A stretch of DNA of 64,000 nucleotides from an uncultured Eggerthellaceae bacterium (GCA_934617425.1 CAKTUD010000003.1:1-64000), one strand, 5' to 3'. Shown: positions 6,409-15,316, numbered from the stretch's first letter. Made by a program: numbers and translations. Notes: generated by a model not told the origin, from the letters alone.

Positions 6409-8082
6409 ATGCAATTGCGAAGCGATGCCGTGCGCGTTGGCGTGCCGCGAGCTCCCCATCGGAGCCTTTTAAAGGCCGATGGTCTAACCGACGAGGAGAT
6501 GAAGCGTCCTCTGGTCGCCATCGTCAGCTCTAAAAGCGACATCATCCCCGGGCACAACAACCTCGACAAAATCTCCGAGGCCGTGAAGGCTGGCATCTAC
6601 ATGGCCGGCGGCGTTCCTTTCGAAGTCGATACCATCGGCGTCTGCGACGGCATCGCCATGAACCACGACGGCATGCACTACTCTCTCGTCTCGCGCGAGG
6701 TCATTGCCGATTCCGTCGAATGCGTGGTGCAAGGTCATGCTTTCGACGCCATGGTTTGCATTCCCAACTGCGACAAGATCGTGCCCGGCATGGTCATCGG
6801 CGCCTTGCGCGTGAACATCCCCACGGTGTTCGTCTCCGGCGGCCCCATGTTGCCCGGCAAACAGCCCGGCGGCTGCGGTCCCACCACCGACCTTAACACG
6901 CTCTTCGACGGCGCTGGTCAGGTTGCCGCAGGCACCATGACCGAAGAGCAGCTGAAATACTACGAAGACACTGCATGCCCGACGTGCGGCAGTTGCTCGG
7001 GCTTGTTCACGGCTAACTCCATGAACTGCCTGTGCGAGGCTTTAGGCATAGCGCTTCCGGGCAACGGCACCATCCCCGCCGTTTACTCCGAGCGCATCCG
7101 CTTGGCCAAGCATGCCGGTATGAAGGTCATGGAACTGCTCGAGAAAGACATCAAGATCGGCGACATCATCACCGAGGCTGCGATTCACAATGCCATGGAG
7201 TGCGATATGGCTTTCGGCGGTTCCACCAACACGGTGCTGCATCTCATCGCCATCTCGCATGCGGCGGGCCATCCCATCACCATGGACGATTGGGAGGCTG
7301 CCTCCAAGCGCACCCCGCACCTTTTGAAGCTCCAACCCTCGGGGCCTCGTCCTCTCTCCGATCTGTACGAAGTGGGCGGCGTTCCCGTCGTTATGCACGA
7401 GCTTGACGAACTTGGCTTGCTCGACCACAGCGCCATCACCGTCATGGGCTCTTATGACGAATATATCGAGAACTGTACCAAGCCTGCCGATGGCGAGGTT
7501 TGCCGCACCCACGATAATCCGCTCTCGCCTCAGGGCGCGCTGAAGGTTCTGCACGGAAACATCGCTCCCAACGGCGGCATTGTGAAGTTCTCGGCGGTCG
7601 ATCCCTCCATGTACAAGCACACGGGTTCTGCTCGCGTGTTCAACAGCGAAGAAGAGGCTTGCGAGGCCATCTTCGGCGGCAAGATCAACCCGGGCGACGT
7701 AGTTGTCATCCGCTACGAGGGCCCCAAGGGCGGGCCGGGTATGCGCGAGATGCTTACCCCGACCTCGGCCATTGTGGGAATGGGCCTTTCCAAGAGCGTG
7801 GCTTTGCTTACCGACGGGCGTTTCTCCGGCGCTTCCAAGGGCCCTTGCGTAGGGCATATCAGCCCCGAAGCAGCCGCTGGCGGCCCCATCGCCTTCGTCG
7901 AGGAAGGCGACACGATCACCGTCGACATCGAAGGCGGTCTTATCGATCTTCATGTCTCCGACGAAGAGCTTGCAAAGCGCAAGGAAAACTGGGTTGCGCC
8001 CGCACCCAAGCATAATCATGGCGTACTGGCGAAATATGCTCGCTTAGTAAGCTCGGCAGACGAAGGGGCGTATGTTTCATGA
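6409..8082 (+). CDS. ilvD: dihydroxy-acid dehydratase
   Basis: The 557-residue enzyme dehydrates 2,3-dihydroxy-isovalerate and -methylvalerate to the 2-oxoacid precursors of valine and isoleucine. Recognisable parts are CDGIAMNHDGM, IPNCDKIVPGM (Cys121), CPTCGSCSGLFTANSMNC (cluster Cys in 190-207) and the C-terminal LTDGRFSGASKGPCVGHISPE. The N-terminal PGHNNL stands where [2Fe-2S]-type enzymes have PCN, so an oxygen-sensitive [4Fe-4S] enzyme of the E. coli kind is likely. The ATG at 6409 follows an AGGAGAGG element. The stop overlaps the ilvB start (ATGA), so the two are translationally coupled. It is the first gene of ilvDBN(C), under the T-box-like leader. Confidence 0.96.
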   Translation: MQLRSDAVRVGVPRAPHRSLLKADGLTDEEMKRPLVAIVSSKSDIIPGHNNLDKISEAVKAGIYMAGGVPFEVDTIGVCDGIAMNHDGMHYSLVSREVIADSVECVVQGHAFDAMVCIPNCDKIVPGMVIGALRVNIPTVFVSGGPMLPGKQPGGCGPTTDLNTLFDGAGQVAAGTMTEEQLKYYEDTACPTCGSCSGLFTANSMNCLCEALGIALPGNGTIPAVYSERIRLAKHAGMKVMELLEKDIKIGDIITEAAIHNAMECDMAFGGSTNTVLHLIAISHAAGHPITMDDWEAASKRTPHLLKLQPSGPRPLSDLYEVGGVPVVMHELDELGLLDHSAITVMGSYDEYIENCTKPADGEVCRTHDNPLSPQGALKVLHGNIAPNGGIVKFSAVDPSMYKHTGSARVFNSEEEACEAIFGGKINPGDVVVIRYEGPKGGPGMREMLTPTSAIVGMGLSKSVALLTDGRFSGASKGPCVGHISPEAAAGGPIAFVEEGDTITVDIEGGLIDLHVSDEELAKRKENWVAPAPKHNHGVLAKYARLVSSADEGAYVS

Positions 8083-9974
8083 GCAACGACAAGCATGCTG
8101 CAACCACCGACTCCAAGGCTGCCTTGACGGTTGCCAAGGCAGGGGCTCCTGCTGGCCTTGGCAGCAAGACCGCCAAACAGGGTGCTACCATGACGGGTGC
8201 ACAGGCCGTCATCGCCTCGCTTGAGGCCGAAGGTGTCGAAAAACTTTTCGGCTATCCGGGTGGCCAAGTTATCAAGATTTATGATGCGCTTTATGACTCT
8301 AAGCAGATTCACCACGTGCTCGCTCGCCATGAGCAGGCCGCGGTTCATGAAGCCGATGGTTATGCGCGCGCAACGGGCAACGTGGGCGTCGTCTTGGTGA
8401 CAAGCGGTCCGGGTGCTACCAACACCGTCACGGGCATCGCCACGGCCTACATGGATTCCGTGCCGCTTGTCGTGATCACCGGACAGGTGCCCCGTGCCAT
8501 GATCGGCACCGACTCGTTCCAAGAGTCGGATATCGTGGGCATCACCATGCCGGTTGTCAAGCATAGTTTCCTGCTTCAGTCGATCGAGGATCTTACGAAG
8601 ACGTTCCGTGAGGCGTTCCATATCGCGAAAACCGGTCGTCCCGGCCCGGTGCTGATCGATATCCCCTCTGATATCACCAGCCAAGAGATCGTTTTCGATT
8701 ATCCCGACGATGTGAGCATTCCCTCATATCGCCCCACGTATCGCGGCAACGCCAAGCAGATTCGCGCTGCGGTGGACACCATCAAGCGTGCAAAGCGTCC
8801 TGTCATGTACGTTGGCGGCGGCGTGGGCATCTCGGGCGCCTCTGCCGAAGCCGTCGAGCTTTCTCATATCGCGCAGATTCCGATCGTCACCACGCTCATG
8901 GCCAAGTCGTCTATCCCCGATAGCTACGATTTGAATTTCGGTATGGTGGGTATGCATGGTTCTAAATATGCCAACATGACGCTCAACCAGTCTGATCTCA
9001 TCATTTGCTGCGGTGCGCGCTTCTCTGATCGCGTTACCGGCAAGCTCGATGGTTTCGCACCTCATGCGAAGGTCATCCATATCGATATCGATCCTGCTGA
9101 GATCGGCAAGAACCGCGAGGCGCAGATTCCTATCGTGGGCGATCTGAAAGGCGTGCTTTCGAGCATGGTCAACATGTTCGGCAAGTCGGGCGATACCCCC
9201 GACACGGCCGAATGGGTTGCCACGGCAAAAGCCTGGCGCGAGCGCTATCCGCTCTACGACGCGGGCGTGGGCGATAAGCCCGACGAGATTGTGCCCGAGA
9301 TTGCCTTAAAGCAGCTCTCCGACGCGCTTGACCCCATGAACAGCATCGTCGTCACCGAGGTCGGTCAGCATCAGATGTGGGCAGCTCAAGATATCGAGCG
9401 TGAAATCCCGCGCACGTTCCTTACTTCGGGTGGTCTCGGTACTATGGGCTTCGGTTTCCCGGCAGCCATCGGCGCGCAGGTGGGTTGTCCCGACAAAACC
9501 GTTGTGTGCGTTGCCGGTGACGGCTCGTTCCAGATGAACAGCCAGGAAATGGCGACTGCGGCCATCAACCACATTCCTGTGAAGGTGGTCATCGTCGACA
9601 ACCGCGCTTTGGGTATGGTTCATCAGTGGCAGAAGCTTTTCTACAACGAGCGCTTTTCCTTCACCGAGCTGGCGCCCATCCCGGATTTTGTGAAGTTGTC
9701 CGAAGCCTACGATTGGAAAGCCGAGCTCGTGAGCGATCCGGCCGAACTGCCCGCTGCCTATAAGCGCATGATCGACCATGATGGCCCGTATTTGCTCGAT
9801 ATCGCCATTTCGCGCGATCAAAACGTATTTCCGATGGTCGCACCCGGCTCTACGCTCAGCGACGTGATGGGTGCGATCGACAGTCAAGCGGATGGCACGC
9901 GCATCATGGGCACCGAGCCGGTAGGCAAGGTGATCGATGCCGAAGAGGCTTCCAAGGAAGGGGGTGCGCGCTAA
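8079..9974 (+). CDS. ilvB: acetolactate synthase large subunit
   Basis: This 631-residue thiamine-diphosphate enzyme condenses pyruvate with pyruvate or 2-oxobutyrate, the committed step of branched-chain amino acid synthesis. The catalytic glutamate lies in LARHEQAAVHEADGYARA; the cofactor-binding motif is GDGSFQMNSQEM followed by VDNRALG in the C-terminal domain. The first 37 residues (before MTGAQAV) are Ala/Lys/Thr-rich and absent from most family members; an internal ATG at 8190 would give the usual start, but the upstream ATG overlaps the ilvD stop by four bases as expected for coupling. The stop overlaps ilvN by one base. Confidence 0.96.
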   Translation: MSNDKHAATTDSKAALTVAKAGAPAGLGSKTAKQGATMTGAQAVIASLEAEGVEKLFGYPGGQVIKIYDALYDSKQIHHVLARHEQAAVHEADGYARATGNVGVVLVTSGPGATNTVTGIATAYMDSVPLVVITGQVPRAMIGTDSFQESDIVGITMPVVKHSFLLQSIEDLTKTFREAFHIAKTGRPGPVLIDIPSDITSQEIVFDYPDDVSIPSYRPTYRGNAKQIRAAVDTIKRAKRPVMYVGGGVGISGASAEAVELSHIAQIPIVTTLMAKSSIPDSYDLNFGMVGMHGSKYANMTLNQSDLIICCGARFSDRVTGKLDGFAPHAKVIHIDIDPAEIGKNREAQIPIVGDLKGVLSSMVNMFGKSGDTPDTAEWVATAKAWRERYPLYDAGVGDKPDEIVPEIALKQLSDALDPMNSIVVTEVGQHQMWAAQDIEREIPRTFLTSGGLGTMGFGFPAAIGAQVGCPDKTVVCVAGDGSFQMNSQEMATAAINHIPVKVVIVDNRALGMVHQWQKLFYNERFSFTELAPIPDFVKLSEAYDWKAELVSDPAELPAAYKRMIDHDGPYLLDIAISRDQNVFPMVAPGSTLSDVMGAIDSQADGTRIMGTEPVGKVIDAEEASKEGGAR

Positions 9975-10468
9975 TGGCTGCAACAACGCATGTTCTTTCG
10001 GTTTTGGTCGAAAACAAACCTGGTGTTCTCTCGCGTGTGACTGGCATGATTTCTCGCCGCGGTTTCAATATCGATTCGTTGGCGGTAGGTCCTACCGAAG
10101 ATCCCACTCGCTCGCGCGTGACTATTGTGGTTTCGGCTGATGAAGTTTCCTATGAGCAGATCACCAAGCAGCTGCACAAACTGGTGAGCGTTCACAAGAT
10201 CACCGACCTTACCAACGACAGCGCCATCGAGCGCGAGCTGGTTTTGTTCAAGGTAAACGCTCCGGCTGAGCACCGCTCCGAGATCATCGAGATCGCAAAC
10301 GTCTTCCGCGCGAACATCGTCGACGTGGGCAGAAGCTCGCTTACCGTCGAAGCAACAGGCGACGAGAGCAAGCTTAAGGGCATGGAGGATCTTTTCCGTG
10401 CCTACGGCATCAAGGAGATCACGCGTACCGGCAAAATCGCCATGTCGCGCAATCCCAAAGAGGCTTAG
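9974..10468 (+). CDS. ilvN: acetolactate synthase small (regulatory) subunit
   Basis: This 164-residue protein has two ACT-like parts. The first (HVLSVLVENKPGVLSRVTGM, about 5-80) is the classical valine-binding ACT domain with the N-x-P-G-V-L-x-R loop; the second covers about 83-160. It binds the large subunit, raises its activity and mediates feedback inhibition by valine. Size is standard for the long IlvN/IlvH class. The ATG shares one base with the ilvB stop (TAATG), so stoichiometric coupled translation is likely. Confidence 0.95.
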   Translation: MAATTHVLSVLVENKPGVLSRVTGMISRRGFNIDSLAVGPTEDPTRSRVTIVVSADEVSYEQITKQLHKLVSVHKITDLTNDSAIERELVLFKVNAPAEHRSEIIEIANVFRANIVDVGRSSLTVEATGDESKLKGMEDLFRAYGIKEITRTGKIAMSRNPKEA

Positions 10469-10515
10469 AGACGACAAGAGCGCAGCGGCTTCGCAGATGC
10501 GCTCGTGCGTCGTCT
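10469..10515 (+). other. intercistronic hairpin between ilvN and ilvC
   Basis: Starting at the base after the ilvN stop, AGACGAC (10469-10475) pairs with GTCGTCT (10509-10515), and an inner GAGCGCA pairs with TGCGCTC, giving a two-part 14-bp stem. No T-run follows, so it is not a canonical terminator. It may stabilise the 3' end of the ilvDBN message, mark an RNase site or reduce read-through into ilvC. Confidence 0.6.
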
Positions 10516-10528
10516 AAGAAGGTTTCAC

Positions 10529-10556
10529 TTGGCGGTTTCCGCCGTGAACATATATA
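10529..10556 (+). promoter_or_regulatory. candidate promoter for ilvC
   Basis: TTGGCG (10529-10534) and TATATA (10551-10556) are separated by 16 bp, just after the intercistronic hairpin and 35 bp before the ilvC ATG. The spacer contains a small GGCGG/CCGCC palindrome overlapping the -35 box. A separate promoter would allow ilvC to be made at a different level from ilvDBN. Confidence 0.5.
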
Positions 10557-10590
10557 GGTTAAACAGTAGTCACAGAGAAAGGGAACTGAA

Positions 10591-11595
10591 ATGGCTATTG
10601 AAATCCTTTACGACAAGGACGTTAACCCCGAGGTTATCCAGGGTAAGAAGGTTGCCATCATCGGTTATGGCTCCCAGGGTCATGCCCATGCGCTGAACCT
10701 GCACGATTCGGGCGTCGACGTGCGCGTTGGCTTGCGCGAGGGTTCTAAGTCGGCTGAGGCCGCCCGCGAGCATGGTTTGAAGGTAGTCGACATGGACACT
10801 GCCGCCGAAGAAGCCGATGTCGTTATGATTCTGGTTCCCGACGAGCTGCAGGCAGAAATCTATACCCAGCACATCGAGAAGCATCTGCACCCGGGCGACA
10901 CCTTGGCTTTCGCTCACGGCTTCAACATCCACTACGGCTACATCAAGGCTCCCGAAGGCGTCAACGTGATCATGGTCGCCCCCAAGGGTCCGGGCCACAT
11001 CGTTCGTCGTCAGTACACCGAGGGTTCCGGCGTTCCTGATCTGTGCTGCGTTTACGAGGATGCGACGGGCGATGCATGGGATATCGCCACTTCTTATGCA
11101 TGGGCTATCGGCGGCGGTCGCGCTGGCATCATGAAGGGCACCTTCGCTCAGGAGACCGAGGAAGACCTCTTCGGCGAGCAGGCTGTTCTTTGCGGTGGTC
11201 TCGTCGAGCTCGTGAAGGCTGGTTTCGAGACCCTGACCGAGGCAGGCTATCCGCCCGAACTCGCTTACTTCGAGTGCTACCACGAGATGAAGATGATCGT
11301 CGACCTCATGTACGAGAGCGGCATCCACTTCATGAACTACTCGATCTCCAACACCGCCGAGTACGGCGAGTACTACGCTGGCCCCAAGGTCATCAACGAG
11401 GAATCCCGTGCGGCTATGAAGGAGATCCTCAAGCGCATCCAGAACGGCGAGTTCGCCAAGGAGTTCGTTGCCGATTGCAATAACGGCCATAAGTGGCTTC
11501 TCGAGCAGCGCGAGGCTTTGAACAACCACCTCATCGAGACTACCGGCGCTCAGGTTCGCAGCATGTTCACCTGGGCAAAGCGCGAGGAAGACTAA
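10591..11595 (+). CDS. ilvC: ketol-acid reductoisomerase
   Basis: This 334-residue class I enzyme isomerises and reduces acetolactate or acetohydroxybutyrate with NADPH. The Rossmann motif is GYGSQGHAHALNL (about residues 25-37), followed by RVGLREGSKS, whose Arg and Ser residues bind the NADPH phosphate. Metal-binding acidic residues lie in FGEQAVLCGGLVELV and ECYHEMKMIVDLMYE. Length is typical of class I. AAGGGA precedes the ATG by about 7 nt. Together with ilvD, ilvB and ilvN it completes the shared Val/Ile pathway, leaving only transamination elsewhere. Confidence 0.97.
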   Translation: MAIEILYDKDVNPEVIQGKKVAIIGYGSQGHAHALNLHDSGVDVRVGLREGSKSAEAAREHGLKVVDMDTAAEEADVVMILVPDELQAEIYTQHIEKHLHPGDTLAFAHGFNIHYGYIKAPEGVNVIMVAPKGPGHIVRRQYTEGSGVPDLCCVYEDATGDAWDIATSYAWAIGGGRAGIMKGTFAQETEEDLFGEQAVLCGGLVELVKAGFETLTEAGYPPELAYFECYHEMKMIVDLMYESGIHFMNYSISNTAEYGEYYAGPKVINEESRAAMKEILKRIQNGEFAKEFVADCNNGHKWLLEQREALNNHLIETTGAQVRSMFTWAKREED

Positions 11596-11628
11596 TCGAC
11601 CTCTCGTTTTGCTGCTCTAAAGACCTCT

Positions 11629-11662
11629 GATGGGCCCGTCCGCGCAAGCTGGCGGGTCCATC
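11629..11662 (+). terminator. terminator-like hairpin after ilvC
   Basis: GATGGGCCCG (11629-11638) pairs with CGGGTCCATC (11653-11662), a 10-bp stem with one wobble pair and a 14-nt loop. The following ATTTGCTTGC is only moderately T-rich, so termination may be partial. It lies 34 nt after the ilvC stop. Confidence 0.6.
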
Positions 11663-11786
11663 ATTTGCTTGCGCGGCGCAACGCTTACCGAGAGGTGCCT
11701 ATCCACTCCTTTTGTATGCGATATCATTGAAATGTCGCCATTCAAGCGGCGCAAGTCGATCGTATTGCGGGAAAGGCTGATTTGCC

Positions 11787-13364
11787 ATGGCATACAAGGT
11801 TTTGGTGACCGAACGCGTTGACAACGCCTGCATCAATGCGCTGCGCACGCGCGGCTGCGAGGTCGTGCAAAAGCTCGATTTAACAGAAGATGAGCTTATC
11901 GCTTGCGTGAACGGCTACGATGCTATGGTGGTGCGCTCGCATACGCCTGTCACGCGTGCCGTCATCGACGCTGCCAAAAGTGTGCGCGTGATCGGTCGTG
12001 CAGGTGTGAGCATCGACAATATCGATGTTGCTGCGGCAACCGAGAAAGGCATCATCGTATGCAATGCGCCTACTTCCAACATCGTTTCCGCTGCCGAATT
12101 GGCGCTTTCGCTCATCTTGGCCTGCGCGCGCAAGCTTCCTGCCGCCAATACATCGATGCACGAGGGTCGTTGGATTACTTCTTTCGAGGGCCGAGAGCTT
12201 TATGAAAAGACGCTCGCCATCATCGGTCTTGGCCGTGTGGGCGGTTTGGTTGCCGAGCGTGCTGCCGCTTTCGGCATGAAGATCGTCGGTTACGATCCCT
12301 ATTGCAACGCAGATCGTGCCAATGCGCTGGGCGTCACGCTGTTCGAGAACTTCGAAGACATTCTTCCCGTCGCCGACGTCATAAGCGTGCATTTGCCGCG
12401 TACCTCGGAGACGCGGGGCATGTTCGGTCCCAACGAATTCGCCGCTATGAAGGACGGCGTCATCTTAGTGAACGTGGCGCGCGGCGGCATCTTCGACGAG
12501 AAATCCCTTGCCGATTTCGTTGCCGCCGGGAAAATCGGCGCGGTTGGTCTTGATGTTTACGACAACGAGCCTTGCTATAGCTCGCCTTTGCATGAGTTCG
12601 ACAACGTCATTCTCACGCCGCATATCGGCGCGGCAACGCTTGAAGCGCAGCGCCGCGCAGGCGTTCAGATCGCGACTTATGTGGTTCAGGGTCTTGCGGG
12701 GTCGCTTGTTCCCACCGCGGTGAACATGGCTCCCGTGCCGCCTGAGGTGCTCGATGCGGTTGGTCCCTATGTTCCTGCTTGCCAGATGCTCGGTAGCGTG
12801 CTTGCGCAGATAAGCCCCACCATCCCCAAGAATCTCAAGATCACGGCTTCGGGCAACATTGCCGCGGCCGATACCACGGTGCTTACCGCAAGCGTGCTCA
12901 AAGGTCTTTTGGCCTACAAAAACGGCATCACGGTGACACCTGTGAATGCCGAGCAAGTGGCTAAGCGCCACGGTATCGAGGTCGCGACCGAATCCGATTC
13001 CACAGCGTTGGGCTATTTCTCATCGGTTACCATCGTTGCCGATGGTATCGAAGCTTCTTGCACGCGTTCCGACCCCGGCCGTCCGGCGCGCATCATATCG
13101 CTTTTCGGGTACGATATGGATATCGAGCCCGGCGAGCAGTCGCTTATCTTCGAATACGGTGACGCATCGGGGCGCATCGGCGTTATCGGTACCATCCTCG
13201 GCGAGCATGACATCAACATCACCACTATGAAAATAGGCACACGTGCCGACTCCGATCGCGCGGTGGTGTATATGAACATCGAAGGCGAGATCACCGACGA
13301 GATAATGTCCGAGCTCAAGGCGGGCATCACCGATCTAAAAAACCTGTGGTACGTGAAACTTTAA
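11787..13364 (+). CDS. serA: D-3-phosphoglycerate dehydrogenase
   Basis: This 525-residue enzyme oxidises 3-phosphoglycerate to 3-phosphohydroxypyruvate with NAD, the first step of serine synthesis. The NAD-binding motif is GLGRVGGLVAERA; the catalytic Arg is in VNVARGGIFDE, with the later Glu and the His in PHIGAATLEAQ. The C-terminal half holds the allosteric-substrate-binding domain and a final ACT domain (about 450-525), as in the long actinobacterial type inhibited by serine. GAAAGG precedes the ATG. It sits between ilvC and leuA, and a strong terminator hairpin separates it from leuA. Confidence 0.96.
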   Translation: MAYKVLVTERVDNACINALRTRGCEVVQKLDLTEDELIACVNGYDAMVVRSHTPVTRAVIDAAKSVRVIGRAGVSIDNIDVAAATEKGIIVCNAPTSNIVSAAELALSLILACARKLPAANTSMHEGRWITSFEGRELYEKTLAIIGLGRVGGLVAERAAAFGMKIVGYDPYCNADRANALGVTLFENFEDILPVADVISVHLPRTSETRGMFGPNEFAAMKDGVILVNVARGGIFDEKSLADFVAAGKIGAVGLDVYDNEPCYSSPLHEFDNVILTPHIGAATLEAQRRAGVQIATYVVQGLAGSLVPTAVNMAPVPPEVLDAVGPYVPACQMLGSVLAQISPTIPKNLKITASGNIAAADTTVLTASVLKGLLAYKNGITVTPVNAEQVAKRHGIEVATESDSTALGYFSSVTIVADGIEASCTRSDPGRPARIISLFGYDMDIEPGEQSLIFEYGDASGRIGVIGTILGEHDINITTMKIGTRADSDRAVVYMNIEGEITDEIMSELKAGITDLKNLWYVKL

Positions 13365-13417
13365 ATGAATTTTGTGCCCGATGAGGGGTGCAATCGCATC
13401 GCTAAACGGTTAGGATT

Positions 13418-13455
13418 GTTCCACGGTCCGCAAGCGCAGACCGTGGAACTTTTTT
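13418..13455 (+). terminator. terminator/attenuator between serA and leuA
   Basis: GTTCCACGGTC (13418-13428) pairs perfectly with GACCGTGGAAC (13439-13449), an 11-bp stem with a 10-nt loop, followed at once by six T (13450-13455). This is a textbook Rho-independent terminator. It ends 17 nt before the leuA ATG and touches the leuA SD, so no promoter fits between. leuA must therefore be transcribed through it, which makes it an attenuator candidate. Confidence 0.88.
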
Positions 13456-13472
13456 CGGAAGGAGAGGTACGC

Positions 13473-15008
13473 ATGACGCGCAAGATCAAGATCTTCGATA
13501 CCACCATGCGCGATGGCGAGCAGTCGCCGGGCGCATCAATGAACACCGACGAGAAACTCGTGGTGACGCGCGAACTATTGCGTATGAACGTCGACGTTAT
13601 CGAGGCTGGTTTCCCCATTTCCTCGCCGGGCGATTTCGAAAGCGTGCGCAAGATCGCCGAGTTGGTTGGCGACAATGCCGTGGTTTGCGGTTTGACGCGC
13701 GCTATCGACAAAGACATCGAGGTGGCGGCCGATGCCCTGAAGTACGCCAAACGCCCCCGCATCCATACCGGTTTGGGCGTGTCGCCTTCGCATATGCGCG
13801 ACAAGCTGCATATCACCGAGGATGAATGCGTCGAGAAGGCCGCTCACTGCGTTGCGTACGCAAAGCAGTTCGTTGACGATGTTGAGTTCTATGCAGAAGA
13901 TGCCGGTCGCTCCGATTACGATTTTCTGGTTCGTGTGATCCAAGCAGCGGTCGATGCGGGTGCTACCGTCGTAAACATCCCTGATACCACGGGCTATTCG
14001 CTGCCCATCGAGTTCGGCCGTCGTATCAAATACCTGTATGACAATGTCAAGGGTATCGAAAACGTCGATATCTCGGTCCATTGCCACAACGACCTCGGCA
14101 TGGCCACGGCATTGGCTTTGGAAGGCGTACGCAACGGCGCAACGCAGATCGAGTGCACCATCAATGGTTTGGGCGAGCGCGCTGGCAACACGGCCGTCGA
14201 AGAAGTGGTCATGGCTATTCGCATGCACGAGCAGGAGCTCGATGCGCATACCGATATCAATACGCGCGAGTTTGTGAAGGCAAGCCACCTCATCACGAAC
14301 ATCACCGGTATGAGCGTCCAGGCCAACAAAGCAATTGTCGGCGCCAACGCCTTCGCGCACTCTTCGGGTATCCATCAAGACGGCGTGCTGAAGAAACGCG
14401 ACACCTACGAAATCATCAACCCCGAAGACGTCGGTGCCGGTCAGTCGAAGATCATTCTCACCGCTCGCAGCGGCCATGCAGCTTTGAAGCATCGCTTGGA
14501 AGAGCTTGGCTACAACTACGAAGGCGAGCAGCTCGATAAGATCTACGAGGCATTTTTGAATCTCGCCGACAAGAAGAAGGAAGTCTACGACGAGGATCTC
14601 GAGAGCCTGGTAAACGAGCAGTCGCGTACCGAAAAGAGCATCTACACGCTCGAAAGCGTCCAAGTGAGCTGCGGCTATCCGCTTACGCCTACGGCGACGA
14701 TAACCATGAACGACGCGTATGGCAACACCAAAACCGTTGCAGCCTATGGTGCCGGCCCGATCGATGCCGCCTTCAAAGCCGTCAACTCGATCGTCGATGT
14801 CGAAAACGAGCTGCACGAGTTCTCGGTGCAGTCGGTTACTCGCGGCATCGATGCTTTGGGCGAAGTTACGGTTCGCGTTGCAGCAGCCGATGGCGAGGTG
14901 TTCATCGGCCGTGGTTCGGACAACGACATAATCGTTTCGTCCACCAAGGCTTACGTCAACGCTCTGAATCGTCTGCTTGCCGCTCATGCCGATGCGGCTC
15001 GCAAATAG
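13473..15008 (+). CDS. leuA: 2-isopropylmalate synthase
   Basis: This 511-residue enzyme condenses 2-oxoisovalerate with acetyl-CoA, the first committed step to leucine. The TIM-barrel motif DTTMRDGEQSPGASM carries the metal-binding Asp and catalytic Arg; SVHCHNDLGMATA supplies the metal-binding His-x-His, and GLGERAGNTAVEE completes the site. A C-terminal regulatory LeuA-dimer domain (about 390-505) gives leucine feedback. The start is ATG 13473 (MTRKIKIFD) behind GGAAGGAGAGG. The frame stays open upstream to an ATG at 13365, but that would translate the terminator stem and is rejected. leuB and leuCD are not in this window. Confidence 0.95.
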   Translation: MTRKIKIFDTTMRDGEQSPGASMNTDEKLVVTRELLRMNVDVIEAGFPISSPGDFESVRKIAELVGDNAVVCGLTRAIDKDIEVAADALKYAKRPRIHTGLGVSPSHMRDKLHITEDECVEKAAHCVAYAKQFVDDVEFYAEDAGRSDYDFLVRVIQAAVDAGATVVNIPDTTGYSLPIEFGRRIKYLYDNVKGIENVDISVHCHNDLGMATALALEGVRNGATQIECTINGLGERAGNTAVEEVVMAIRMHEQELDAHTDINTREFVKASHLITNITGMSVQANKAIVGANAFAHSSGIHQDGVLKKRDTYEIINPEDVGAGQSKIILTARSGHAALKHRLEELGYNYEGEQLDKIYEAFLNLADKKKEVYDEDLESLVNEQSRTEKSIYTLESVQVSCGYPLTPTATITMNDAYGNTKTVAAYGAGPIDAAFKAVNSIVDVENELHEFSVQSVTRGIDALGEVTVRVAAADGEVFIGRGSDNDIIVSSTKAYVNALNRLLAAHADAARK

Positions 15009-15093
15009 CACCCAGGGTCGTTGTGGATTTGCGTTTCGCTGAGATTTCGCGATGCGGCACGTTAGCGCATGGATGTGCAAATGCTTTTCGGGA

Positions 15094-15119
15094 GCCGCCC
15101 TTCGGGGCGGTTTCTTTTT
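15094..15119 (+). terminator. Rho-independent terminator after leuA
   Basis: CCGCCC (15095-15100), a TTCG tetraloop and GGGCGG (15105-15110) are followed by TTTCTTTTT. It is 86 nt downstream of the leuA stop and closes the amino acid biosynthesis region. Confidence 0.88.
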
Positions 15120-15133
15120 GCCTTGTGTGGAGT

Positions 15134-15162
15134 TTGTCGTGGTGCGATTCCTGTTGTAAACT
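15134..15162 (+). promoter_or_regulatory. candidate promoter of rimP-nusA-infB operon
   Basis: TTGTCG (15134-15139) and TAAACT (15157-15162) are separated by 17 bp. The predicted start near 15169 gives a leader of about 150 nt before rimP, containing a terminator-like hairpin. Boxes are moderate matches to the consensus. Confidence 0.45.
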
Positions 15163-15230
15163 ACGTATGTGTTACACAGGCTTGTCGTGCTGTGTTCGTT
15201 TACAGCCGGCAGCTCATACTTTCGTTTTTG

Positions 15231-15259
15231 AGAAAGTGGGCATGTCCCGCTTTCTTTTT
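15231..15259 (+). terminator. terminator-like leader hairpin upstream of rimP
   Basis: AGAAAGTGGG (15231-15240) pairs with CCCGCTTTCT (15246-15255) around a 5-nt loop, followed by further T residues. It lies between the likely promoter and the rimP start, 57 nt before the GTG, so it should act in the leader of the operon that encodes NusA, itself a termination factor. Confidence 0.7.
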
Positions 15260-15316
15260 GTATGGGGCCTGTTTATCGTTTGGCAGGCAGAGATTGCGAG
15301 GGGGAGGGGATTCGTC

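Noticed and set aside
13365..13472. N-terminal extension of leuA from the ATG right after serA
   Set aside because: It would translate through a perfect terminator stem, lacks an SD and is not part of the LeuA family; kept only as a possible leader frame in a finding.
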